Made by a program: the position numbers and the translations under genes. The notes beneath the pieces were generated by a model that searched no databases, was not told where the DNA came from, and saw only the letters and a list, made by a program, of their open reading frames with translations. Positions 36,396 to 46,822 of a DNA stretch of 64,000 nt are shown piece after piece. Positions within the stretch are counted from its first letter, which is position 1. Each line of letters opens with the position of its first letter. The stretch comes from Euryodendron excelsum (Eukaryota > Streptophyta > Magnoliopsida > Ericales > Pentaphylacaceae), in contig CM065392.1 in the NCBI GenBank assembly GCA_033060915.1, positions 12,608,001-12,672,000 on the forward strand. The letters run 5' to 3'.

Positions 36396-38067
36396 TTTTG
36401 AGCAGCAAAAACAGAAATTCATTGAAGATAATAAAGAGATATATGGGAGATTCCACAAACCTGAAAGGTTTGAAAGATAACCCAACCACGAACAAAATCA
36501 GTTGAAGAGAGATCAACCGAACTCCCTTGAGACCTCAGAAGAACTATAACCTGATTAAGGCAGTGTTTAAGGATTTGACCCCTTCTATATAATGAAAAAA
36601 AACTACCTACATTGACACTACCTCCTCTTGTCCTAGCATGGATCCAGGACAGCACTTGCAATTTGATTGATTCCACAATGACCACCTAACAGCTCTGCTT
36701 GTCATTAAAGATGGCTTCATTCCTTGCTAACCATAAGTTCCATAGTGTAGCTAGTAGTAAGGCTTCCTAGATTGATTTTCCTAAGTTCCTGTTCTTGCAC
36801 TCAAACCACCAGCTAATGTGCTTCACAATTGAATCTGGGCTTACCCATTCATATCCCCACCATTTTAGAACAAAGCACCAAACTAATCAAGCTATTCTAC
36901 ATTGAAGTAGAAGGTGATCAGTGTTTTCCAAAGCCGTGTTATAGAGACTACAATTTAAATTGTCATTCTGCTGAGCTTTCCTATGAAGTAAAAAAAAACT
37001 CTGGTTTTGATCCTTTTCTGATATGCCAGCCAACCAAAAATTTGGATTTTTAGTGGAGCCCAAGTTTTCCAAATTATTTCCATCATTGGTTGAGCTTGCC
37101 GCTCACCTTCTTCAATTAGTGAAATGAAGGATTTTACTGTGAACTCTTCCTTAGTGTTGGCTTTCCAGAATACAGAGTCTACTTCTGTCCCAATTGTATC
37201 AATATTGCTCACAATGCACATAAGATCCTGTAAACTATCTTCTTCCCAAGAGAATAACATCCTTTTGAACTTACAGTTCTAAGAACCTGAGGCATCTTTA
37301 CATTCAGAAATCATTGCTTCTTCTTGTTCTGATAACATAAACAGTCTGGAGAATCTCCACCTCAAGATGGAGCCATCCAGCCAAGGATCATTCCATAATT
37401 CTGTTGATATCCCCTTACCAATGGTTACTCTGAGGTTGGAGTCCATAATTCCTTTCAATAATTGCCGATCCTCCTTTGCCATCATAATATCTTTCATGAT
37501 TACAGAAAACTTACCCTCTGATCGTGTTGGGAATTTCCATCTTGATTCCTTCAAGTTATATTTATGGCATATCACCCTCCTCCACAATGCATTCCTATTT
37601 TTAGCAAATTTCAATCACCATTTAGCCAAGAGTGCCATGTTCATTACTCTTATAGGGACTAAACCTATACCTCCTTTCTGTTTGCTAGCTGTTACTCCAC
37701 TCCGTTTTATGCAATGAATACCTTTTATGTTCTCCATATCTCCCCACGTGAATTTCCTTTGAATTCTCTCAATTTCCTTGCATACTTCAACTGGGGCTGT
37801 AAACATGAAAGGTAGTATAATGCAAGTTTGCTAAAGTGGATTTTATAAGTGTAGGCCTTCCTTCAATTGACAGGTATCTCTTTTTCTAATAGGCTAACTT
37901 GTTCTTGATTATGTACAAGATTTCCTTCCAACTGCAGATTTTCTGGGGGTTGGCCCAAGGGGTAGGCCTAGGTACTTCATTGGTAAGCTCTGTTTTTTTG
38001 CATTTGAAAACTTCCGTAACTCCTCTGAGAAAATTCTCGTCCACCCGTACCCTACTGACCATTGATG
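36396..38067 (-). pseudogene. L1-like LINE ORF2, C-terminal part (to zf-RVT), broken
   Basis: Minus-strand non-LTR retrotransposon remnant. Reading right to left: MKYLGLPLGPTPRKSAVG (about 37960), QRKFTWGDMENIKGIHCIKR (about 37720), WRRVICHKYNLKESRWKFP (about 37560), TIGKGISTELWNDPWLDG, EFTVKSFISLI, then the zinc-binding reverse-transcriptase segment WKTWAPLKIQIFGWLAYQKR with downstream ENTDHLLLQCRIAW (about 36900). These follow the RT domain in plant L1-like ORF2. The left end has a T-rich tract at 36375-36400, i.e. a poly(A)-like 3' tail. Several frameshifts and stops. The upstream RT part lies at 52043-52386, separated by the Gypsy element. Confidence 0.85.
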
Positions 38068-38463
38068 TATGGTGTAGGTACCCAGTCTACGGGCGCCACG
38101 TGGTACCCATTTTGCCCACCTGGCAGTCCACGTGGGCCCCCTGACTACCCCAAAGTCAACCGTGGTCAAATCACAGCTGGGCATAACCGCTCCTCACCCT
38201 CGCCCCCGCGGCAGGGTTGGCGCCTGAACACCAAGCCTTGTTCAAGCAAGCTCTAAGAGCTCCTCTTAAGCCAGGCCCCGCGCCTGCACGGCTCCGGCCA
38301 AACCGAGCGCCTGTGCTTGACAGGCCCCTGCGCCTAGCACGATCCAAGGCTCCGTGCCCCAACATCTAACGGGCCCAGGCCCCTAATTGGCTAACTCACT
38401 CTCGCTTGGAACCCCTCCCCATGGGCAGTGGAACGGAGGCTAGAACCGAAGGGATTGTTGAGC

Positions 38464-38484
38464 CGCGCGCTTTATAAGCGCGCG
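38464..38484. promoter_or_regulatory. Perfect inverted repeat in the Gypsy LTR
   Basis: CGCGCGCTT, three-base loop TAT, AAGCGCGCG. In the 3' LTR the arms are unchanged and only the loop differs (TAC). This could be a protein-binding or RNA-structure element; function unknown. Confidence 0.6.
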
Positions 38485-38755
38485 TGGGACCAGTCCCATC
38501 AACCAGCTAAGAGAGAGAGATATACCCTCAGAGCCACTTAAATACCGTATCTTTAGCATTAAATGCTGACCCGACGCACATTTAATGCAATAGACACGTG
38601 GCGAGCTGTGGCTGGACAAGCGCCTGACCCCGTGGCAGCGGGCATCCAATCGCCCGCTGCGGCCGCTGACAGGACCTCTCCAGGTCATGATGGCGAAGCT
38701 TAGGCCTGTCCAGTCACGGCTCGCCACATGTCCGCACGTGCTAATCACTCCTTAC

Positions 38756-38763
38756 TATAAATA
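38756..38763 (+). promoter_or_regulatory. TATA box of the Gypsy 5' LTR
   Basis: TATAAATA in CCTTACTATAAATAGTC, about 215 bases before the LTR end. The 3' LTR copy has lost one A (TATAATA). Confidence 0.75.
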
Positions 38764-38992
38764 GTCTCAACACATTTATGACAAGCAGACAACAGTTAAT
38801 CACATTTATTATACGAGTCGTCGCTGGCTCGTGAACCTCTCTCTCTCTTGTCTGCCCTCTCGGTTCTCGCCCTTTCACAGCCAGGAGACCCGAGCAAGTC
38901 GGCTTCTGTGACTACCAGGACTCCCAGACGGGTCCCACGCAAGTCAACCTTGCGCTTCCCAATCAAACACAACAAACAATACTCCACTGGGG

Positions 38993-40700
38993 ATGACTGG
39001 CGCTCACGAAACAACTGACTCTGGCCTCAACCCACGCCAAGTTTCCAACATGGGGGTAAAACTGACCCCGGGTACCCACCCCGAGAACCAGGGCCCCCAG
39101 GTCCTTTCTTTCATCCAATCCCAAGGCGAGCAGATCCGGACACTCAACGACAGCGTGGCTGTACTTCTAAAGTCGCAACAAACCCTGATGGACACTGTGC
39201 AGGCCATGCAGAGCGGACGAACCATCCTCAACACCCCCACTCCCATCTCCACTTTATCACCCAGCCCCTCGGCTGCTGAAATGCTCCAGCGTGCAGCTCG
39301 AGGTTCAGAACCTCCCACTCCTGATCAAACATTCAACCCCTGCACTAGCAACTCAACTCCGCCCCCAACAGCCAGGAGATCTCTTTTTCCCCCCCCCCCC
39401 CCCGATCCGGTCCTGACTTCCACACCCCCGCACGACCAGACGCGCGCGAAGGTTGGACAAGCAAACACTGTTCAGCCGGTCAACGTTGGGCTTGACTTTC
39501 GCCCGCCATATGCCGAGTCTATCTAGCGACTCCAATACCTAGAGGGGTACGTTACCCCAAAATTCACCAAGTTCGACGGAAAAAGTGGACATGCCAAGGA
39601 GCACGTCATCCAGTTCGTAGACTCTTTGGGCGTCCACGCATCAGATCTCAACCTCCAACAACAAGAGTTCTCTAAATCGCTCTCCGACCGAGCCTATTCC
39701 TAGTATGCCAACCTCCTACCCAATTCTGTCCTATCTTGGGACGACATGGTGCAGCGATTCGTCGGCAAGTTCTTTTATGCCGACGAACCCCTTTCGGCAT
39801 TCATCCATGAGTCCCAAGGAGAAACTGAAGGCCTGCTATCATTCGTTAAGAGATTTCGTAAAAGAGCCCTCGAAGTTCAGGACCCCGTAGCAGAACAACA
39901 GCTAGTCAACATTTGCGTTAAAGGGATGCAAAACCGGTATAAAATTCACATGATCAACCATAAATTCGTGGATTTTGCTATCTTGATTACCGCTGCCCGG
40001 AACATTACAACTGCTGTGAGAGACTCTGCGCGCAGCTTCCAATCCCAATCTTCCCGGTTGCCAACTCCCTCATGGCGCAACCCCCTGCGTCGCCCCTCCG
40101 TATACGTAGCAGCACCCACAACTCGCGGCAACTCTAGTGGGAGGAAGCGCCCCTTTGGCGAAGACCCCCCTCCCTTACCCGTGTCCACCAAAACAGCCGC
40201 AGCCCTATTGCAAACATGGGTGGCCGATGGCCAAATCATCCTTCCCGAAGTGAAGAAACAACCCACCAAACGTGACAGACTCAATCCTAACTTCTGCATC
40301 TACCATCAAACCACCACTCATTCCACCCACGACTGCTACGCTCTCAGACGTATCTTCCTCAAGTGCAAGCAGGATGACACATTGCAGCTCCCTGAGACTA
40401 ATGTGCTCAATGACCCCCTTCCCAAGCACCGGAACAATAATGATGCCGTTCTCATGATTTCCCTCCATGATGAATCTGAAGATTTAGCCGTCTGTCACAT
40501 CTCCGAGCCTGACTCAAGAGACCCAAATTTCGACCACCACCGCGCCACCGTCCTCCAAAATTCCACTAAGTTCAAACATTTCTTCGATCAACTGGGCCTA
40601 TCATCCACCACCAGGTACGAGGCTACTCGAGCTCTTTTGCGCGCGGCTGATGCGAATGGAGAAGCTTGCATGGAGACCGGCGGCTCGGTCAAGCACTTCT
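38993..40700 (+). pseudogene. Gypsy gag (capsid and zinc-knuckle region), two premature stops
   Basis: Begins at ATG 38993, only 14 bases after the 5' LTR (MTGAHETTDSGLNPRQ). A proline/serine-rich N-terminal part is followed by a TAG at 39524. The Retrotrans_gag capsid segment then reads TPKFTKFDGKSGHAKEHV, a TAG at 39701 replacing a likely Trp (RAYS-stop-YANLLP), and VLSWDDMVQRFVGKFFYAD. Further on, FCIYHQTTTHSTHDCYALR (about 40288) is a zinc-knuckle-like CxxH-H-C motif typical of Tat Gag. Gag would coat the RNA in cytoplasmic particles. The frame is the same as pol throughout. The clear primer-binding site expected between LTR and gag was not recognised. Confidence 0.85.
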
Positions 40701-41461
40701 TCAAAGAAAACCGTCTCGTCATCACCTTCTCTGAAGCAGACCGAATATACCCCTACCCCCATAACCGCCCCCTCTATCTGCCAGTTTTCATCCAAGACAT
40801 GGAATTCCAACGAGGATTCATGGATAGGGGAGCATCAGTGAACATCATGCCCTATGCTACATTTCAAGTCGTGGGGCTACCAAAAGAACGTTTAGTCCGT
40901 GAGCCCCTCGATATCCGAGGATTTGGCAGTCACTCCCACAGGTCCCTCGGATACACGAGGGTAGACCTTCGCGTGGGCCCCATCCACTCCTCCACCAAGT
41001 TCCACATCATCGATACCGACATCAACTACCACGTGTTGCTCAGTCGAACTTGGCTCCACCGGTACGGGGCCATCCCTTCCACCTACCACCAATGCATGAA
41101 GGCAATTTGGAACAACGAGGTTATCACCGTCCCTGCATCCCTGCGCCCGTTCCGAGCTGCAGAAGCCCACATGGCTGAAGCCACGCTTTACGATGAGTTG
41201 GACGAGTCTGATACCCCCGCACTGCTGTACAGCACCTGTCTACCTCGCTGGTCCGATCTCGCCAATGACCCCCAACACTCCCTAAAGCCTCAGAAGCGAG
41301 GCCGTGAGGCCTTATCCACGGGAAGCCATTCAGGAAGAGCTCGACCTTCACCCCTGCACGAAGCTGCTCCTATCATCACTAAGTTCTGACGAGTCGACGA
41401 CAAAATGGTCTACCGTTTATGACGGTGCGCGGGGCCAGCTCACACTCCCACTGGCCCCACC
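40701..41461 (+). pseudogene. Gypsy aspartic protease region, broken downstream
   Basis: Retropepsin-like domain that would cleave the polyprotein. The active-site strand reads FMDRGASVNIMPY (about 40818), the DxGA form with Arg in place of the more usual Thr or Ser. It is followed by DIRGFGSHSHRSLGYTRVDL and YHVLLSRTWLHRYGAIPSTYHQ, the GRxWLH-type segment found after the flap in Tat proteases. Premature stops TGA at 41387 and TGA at 41420 separate it from RT. No frameshift. Confidence 0.85.
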
Positions 41462-43231
41462 TTGAGCGCGCCCCACCCCCAAAAGGACTGCTTCCCACTT
41501 TCTGCAGAATGCTACGTTTTATCCCCATTTCGTTTCCCACCCAAAAAGTGTCGAAAACCCAGACGAAGGAAGCCTGCACCACAGGCAAAGCCCCTTGTCC
41601 TCGCGGCAGATCCCAACCCCCAGCTCCAGCAGGTTGTCCCCGCCCCCGAATGTTTCCAAGACGAGCCTCGTCCTCAGAAAAAAGAACTTGAAGAAGTCAA
41701 CCTGGCATCCCTATCTGAACCAGCGCGACCGATCTTCATCTGTACAGATCTGCCTCCACCCCAGCGCACAGCCCTCCTAGACCTGATCAAATGCCACCTC
41801 AACGTGTTCGCATGGAACTACAGCGAAATGCCTGGACTCGACACTGCGGTGACGATGCACCGCCTCAACATCCTACCAGCCGCGCGCCCAGTCAAGCAGG
41901 GGGTTCGTTTCTGTAAACCCGAGGTCGAGCTCCAAATTAAGGATGAGATAACCAAACTCCTGGACGCCGGGTTCATCAAACCCATTCAACACCCCACCTG
42001 GCTCTCCAGTATCGTGCCAGTCATAAAAAAGAATGGCCAAATTCGAGTCTGCCTCAATTTCCGCAATCTCAACAGAGCCTGCCCCAAGGACGAATTCCCA
42101 TTACCCAGCATCGACAACCTTATTGACGCCACCACGGGCCATCACATGTTCTCCTTCATGGATGGGTTCAGTGGATACAATCAGATCAAGATGACACCCG
42201 AAGACGCCCCAAAAACAGCTTTCCGAACTCCCGTCGGCAACTTCTTCTACACGGTCATGCCATTTGGCCTAAAAAACGCAGGAGCCACCTACCAGCGCAC
42301 CATGACCGCAATATTCCACGATATGTTCCATAAGGCAGTAGAATGCTATATCGACGACCTGGTAGTCAAATCCAAAGATGAAACGTCCCACTTGAAAGAC
42401 CTCCGGCGTGTTTTCGAACGATGCCGCAAATACCATCTTCGCATGAACCCCCTAAAATGCGCCTTTGGCGTCACCGCGTGAAAATTCCTTGGTTGCATAG
42501 TCCATCGGCACGGCATCGATCCCAATCCCACCAAACTTACTGCAATCCGCGATATGCCGTGCCCTACCAACCAAGACGAACTACGAACGTTTATTGGCCG
42601 AGCGTCCTACCTCCGGCGTTTCATTCCTGCCATGGCCGAGATAACCCAACCCTTCAGCCCCCTCTTAAAAAAGGACGCCCCCTTTGCATGGCTACCCACG
42701 CATCAAACTACCTTCCAAGCCCTTAAGGACACTCTACTCTCCCCACTCACCATGACCCCCCCCCCCCCCCAACAGGGCAAACCCCTGTTACTGTACCTTA
42801 CCTCAACCCCCAAGTCTATAGGCGCCTTGCTAGCACAAGAAGTTGAAGGAATTGAACGGTCCGTTTACTACATTAGCCGTGTAATCCAAGGAGCCGAAAC
42901 GCGATACACCAAAATCGAGCACCATTGCCTAGCCCTCGTCTTTGCCGCTAAAAAGCTCCGACACTACCTCTTGGCCTTCCCCATCCACCTCATCACCAAG
43001 TGTGACCCCCTCCGATTCCTACTCTCGCGCCCAGCCCTCGCTGGCCGAGCAGCCCGTTGGCTTTTATCCTTGGCCGAATATGACATCACCTGTAAAACCC
43101 CGACTTCGGTCAAGAGCCAGGCCCTTGCTGACTTGTTGGCCCACTTTCCTAGTGGTACGTACGAACCCCTTTCCGAAGAGCTCCCCGACGATGACTTCCA
43201 AGCCACCGTAGCCACCGATGAACAAGAATAG
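41462..43231 (+). pseudogene. Gypsy reverse transcriptase and first (degenerate) RNase H
   Basis: RT copies element RNA into DNA. Visible motifs in order: LLDAGFIKPIQHPTWLSSIV, VIKKNGQIRVCLNFRNLNRA, PLPSIDNLIDATTGH, FSFMDGFSGYNQIKM, TPVGNFFYTVMPFGLKNAGA and the catalytic box YIDD at 42347-42358, followed by KSKDETSHLKDL. A TGA at 42479 lies where Gly is expected (GVTA-stop-KFLGC). The connection and RNase H follow: QDELRTFIGRASYLRRFIP, then LLLYLTSTPKSIGALLAQE, where the first catalytic Asp of RNase H is replaced. Loss of the native RNase H is known for the Tat lineage. The frame closes with a TAG at 43229, where Trp is likely. Confidence 0.92.
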
Positions 43232-43770
43232 ACCCTTACATTCGATGGTTCCTCCGCTGCCGGGAACGGGGGCGCAGGCATTGTCCTCTTGCCTCCACAG
43301 GGCGCTGCAATCAACCTCTCTTACAAATTGGCCTTCCCATGCTCGAACAACGAGGCCGAATACGAAGCCTTGATCCTAGGCCTTCTGGCGGCCTCCAGCC
43401 TCGCAGTCACTCACCTTTGCATTCGTGGAGATTCTAACCTTGTCATTAAGCAAACCGCGGGGGAATTCGCCATCAAGGAGCCAGCCTTGGCCTCCTACCG
43501 AACCATTTACCAACGCCTTATGGATGAGTTCGTGGCCATCCGCCTCGAACAAGCCCCACGGTCTCACAACCGCTACCCTGACGCTCTGGCCACCTTGGGC
43601 TCCAAGGTTGAGGTGGGCGATGTTCCCATAACAATCGAAGTTTTTAAGCGCTCACTCCCCTGCTCGATAACTGAACTCTTGCTCGAAGAACCACAGACGG
43701 GCGATTGGCGCACCCCTATTTGGACGGCACTGGTCGCGAAGCAACGGTCGCTCCCGCTGCAAAAGCTCAA
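43232..43770 (+). pseudogene. Gypsy second RNase H (aRNH)
   Basis: An additional RNase H, with the four acidic positions in order: TFDGSSAAGNGGAGIVL (Asp), NNEAEYEALILGL (Glu), IRGDSNLVIKQ (Asp) and NRYPDALATLG (Asp). This archaeal-like aRNH is a diagnostic acquisition of Tat elements and would remove RNA from the RNA-DNA hybrid in place of the decayed first domain. In frame with RT, separated from it only by the TAG at 43229. Confidence 0.88.
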
Positions 43771-45268
43771 GCACTTTATTATCTACCAGGGTACCCTCTA
43801 CCACCGCGCCCCTGGAGGCTGCCTTGCTCGATGCATCGACTCCCACGAGGCCAAACTCCGGCTCCATCAAATCCATGAGCGCTCTTGCGGAACTGCCGAC
43901 ACCAGCCTCCATCGGCACCTCCAGAGGCAGGGGTACTATTGGCCTACCATGATCCAAGAGGCCACATCCCTCCAAAATCAGTGCATTAAATGTCAAGTCT
44001 TCCCCTCTCGTGCCGAATGTCATTTCACAGACACCCCCGCGGACTGGCGCCAACCTTATATCGACTTTCTCTAAGAAGGATCATTACCTACACACCGCAT
44101 GGACGCCTCACTCATCCGAAAGCGGGCCAATCGTTTTTTTCTTCACCAAGGGCAATTATTCAGACACGGGTACACGGGTGCCGCCCTCCGTTGTATCCTC
44201 AACGCCGAAATACCCATGCTCCTCCACTTCGCACACAAAGATGAACACCAGGGCGGCCACAAGCTTTTCAACCACCTGATACACCTCGGATACTACTGGC
44301 CCACTATGGAAGCTGACGCCATTGCTCACGCCCGCCACTGCCAAAACTGTCAACGCCACGGCAACCTTATCCACGCGCCAGCAGTCGACCTCTGCGCACT
44401 GGGTACCCCTTGGCCTTTCCAAACTTGGGTGATGGACCTCATTGGCCCCATTACCCCGCCTTCCCGCGGCCACATATGGATCCTTGCTACCACCGAGCTT
44501 TACACCAAGTGGGTTGAAGCCATCCCCCTCAAGCGCGCCACAGGACCCGCAGTCTCTAATTTCATCCGGGAATACATCATTTGCCGTTTCGGGCTTCCTA
44601 AGGTCATTCTGTCGGATAATGGGACCCCCTTCGTTAACCGCAATGTGGGGCGACTCTTGACGTCAAACGACATCACTCATCACAAGTCAACACCTTACTA
44701 CCCAAAAGGAAACGGTCAAGCTGAAGCAACGAACAAAAACCTCATCAGAATCCTCAGTCGAACACTGGAAAACCACCAAACCCAGTGGGCCGATGCCCTG
44801 CCAATGGCGCTTTGGGTGTACCGAACCTCCAAACGGCGCTCCACCCAAATGACACCCTTCTCGTTGGTCTATGGCGCCAAGGCCGTCCTCCCGGTCGAAA
44901 TCGCCATTCCATCAGCTCGAATTGCTCTCGCCAGCGGAATACTCCATCATCACCGACCCCCGCAGCTCGAGTCCCTTGACGAACATCGCGACACGGCCCA
45001 GGCTAACCACCGCACTTACCAACAACACCTCGCGCGAGCATATGAGGCACTCATACGTCCACGACAGTTCCAGCAAGGAGATTTGGTCCTGTGAGCCACA
45101 CCCCAAATCATGAGAGGAACCTCCACCACCAAATTCGCTCCCAAGTGGGAAGGCCCTTTTGAAATTCGAGAAGCTCACGACAGCGGGTATTACCGGATTG
45201 CTAGACCCTGCTCCACCGCAGCCTTGTCGCCCATCAACGCCAAGTGGCTCAAAGCCTACTATCCGTGA
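43771..45268 (+). pseudogene. Gypsy integrase with two zinc-binding modules
   Basis: Two successive H2C2-type modules are visible. The first (about 43780-44000) reads QIHERSCGTADTSL, GYYWPTM and NQCIKCQ. The second (about 44150-44400) reads LHFAHKDEHQGGH, GYYWPTM and RHCQNCQRH. Between them lies DWRQPYIDFL with a TAA at 44072. The catalytic core has the DDE triad in WVMDLIGPI (about 44430), LSDNGTPF (about 44611) and NGQAEATNKN (about 44713). A TGA at 45092 fits CGA to TGA. The C-terminal part (FAPKWEGPFEIREAHDSGYY) ends at the likely natural TGA, 45266-45268. Integrase would insert the cDNA into nuclear DNA. Confidence 0.9.
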
Positions 45269-45356
45269 CACCTGGCTCTGACAGTTTCATTTTGCCATCT
45301 TTATTGTAATTAGTGGGAGAGGCTGCGAGTTTAGCCTTCACAGTGTGACTAACATT

Positions 45357-45415
45357 TTGTACATGTAACCAAGAAAGAACAACAATTTGTACATGTAACC
45401 AAGAAAGAACAGCAA
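45357..45415. repeat. 30-bp direct repeat, two copies
   Basis: TTGTACATGTAACCAAGAAA begins at 45357 and again at 45387, nearly identical. It lies 90 bases after the pol stop and may be part of the 3' processing region. Confidence 0.85.
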
Positions 45416-46523
45416 GAATTTGTTTTGGTACTCCAACCATTAGCTTTTATTACAAAATAGTACTTTGCATTACATCACTATTACAATTTGGCTCTGTCGA
45501 GCTCGCTACAAACGACAAAAGCCATACGCTAGGTCCTCAAACGCAGCGGGCCCCCATGCCAAGGGTTCCTTAGGTAGGTGGACAGGCCCCACTACGCGTA
45601 GCCCAGGGTCACGCGCCCGAACATCGAGCGACCCCTCATTCCCGACACCTCTCATTCCAAATATCCTGGGAAGGAGCGAAGCGCCTACGCCCCAGATGCC
45701 AAATAAACAACTCCAAGCTGCCCTCTCCCCCGAGTGTACAGCTTGCACCTGAATCACTGTCAGATCTGGGCGTGACCAGCACAGAGTCTCCTTTGAAGAT
45801 GCCCCAATGACTCCCCCGGCCGAATTGCTCCCACCCGAGCGTCCCGTAGGATGGATTCGTGCACGTCACACTCGGAGGAAACCTTCACCCCAGAAGTCTC
45901 TGGTTGTCCAGGCGCCCCCAGCTTCCGAGTTACCCAACGTTCCCTTCCAACACAGGGGTCAAACCTCACCAGAAAGGAGAAAGTTGCAGCCCCTCGGGAC
46001 CTCACCGCCCCCTTTACATGGCAGACCCCAACATCAAAATTTTTCCTAGACCACCCACACCCAGCGGGCGTTCCCCGAGCACGCCCACCATCAAATCTCA
46101 TGCCACAAGCATCGCATTGGGAGCGCGCACCGGCCGAACCTCCCGTACCTCCAGTCAGCATCCGCCACCTCCGTAGCCACCACCCCTTGCCAAGCACTAG
46201 CGCGTCGGTAACGGTGCGAGCGATCTTGGTTATGCGTGCTGCATGAGCACTTGGTTCTTTCCTATGCCACCCATCCCTACCTCGAGTCGGAGCACTTGGT
46301 TCAAATCCTCTATGATCGAATCTCATCAAACCACCAAGAACCAATCAACTACAAACACAAAACAAAAAAAAAAAAAAACCCCCACTGGACACCACCCAAC
46401 CTCCCACCCTATTTATACCCTGAGTCGGCTCACACAACAAGACTTGACCGGACTCCCAAGTCTCCCGAATCTCCCTTTCGCAGATATGCCTGACTCCCCT
46501 TCCCCTCTATCCCTGCGCACAGA

Positions 46524-46650
46524 CAAGACTCGACGGACCTTGACAAGACAACACCCTGCCACGGTCCGTCTCCAGGCGCAAGACTCGACGGACCTTGACA
46601 AGACAACACCCTGCCACGGTCCGTCTCCAGGCGCAAGGCTCGACGGACCA
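46524..46650. repeat. 55-bp tandem repeat, about 2.3 copies
   Basis: Units start at 46524, 46579 and 46634 (CAAGACTCGACGGACC, third copy CAAGGCTCGACGG). Each holds GACGGACC and CGGTCCGTC, which can pair over the unit. The last unit runs into a 20-base A tract. Confidence 0.9.
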
Positions 46651-46822
46651 AAAAAAAAAAAAAAAAAAAAGGAGCACACTAAAGAGTCTTTTCTTTTTCC
46701 AAAAACACGACTGGCATTTTTATTAACTTCTGTTTGTAATTACAAAGCCCGCCCAATATGTGACGGTAAACCCTTAGAAAACTAAACCAACAAAATTTTC
46801 CCTTGCACCCCCCCCCCCCCAC

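Larger units (their letters stand above)
38073..38978 (+). repeat. 5' LTR of the Gypsy element (906 bp)
   Basis: Starts TGTAGGTACCCAGTC and ends CACAACAAACA. It carries two CACGTG G-box cores near 38097 and 38130, a strong palindrome at 38464-38484, a TATA box at 38756-38763, and a CT-rich leader. It inserted into the LINE reading frame after GLRINFHM. Confidence 0.95.
45269..46822. other. Spacer between gag-pol and the convergent antisense gene
   Basis: Non-coding; both genes end into it. It holds a two-copy 30-bp repeat (45357-45415), a C-rich stretch, a 55-bp tandem repeat (46524-46650) ending in about 20 A, and a C run at 46809-46820. Overlapping open frames here are low-complexity Pro/Ser/Thr-rich and match nothing. 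Confidence 0.7.

Noticed and set aside
39004..44473. Long minus-strand frames opposite gag-pol
   Set aside because: Shadows of a GC-rich coding strand. None has a domain, unlike the PMD gene at 46.8-50.7 kb.
46236..46785. Overlapping open frames after pol as extra Gypsy genes
   Set aside because: Low-complexity Pro/Ser/Thr-rich translations over the 55-bp tandem repeat; no start context or domain.
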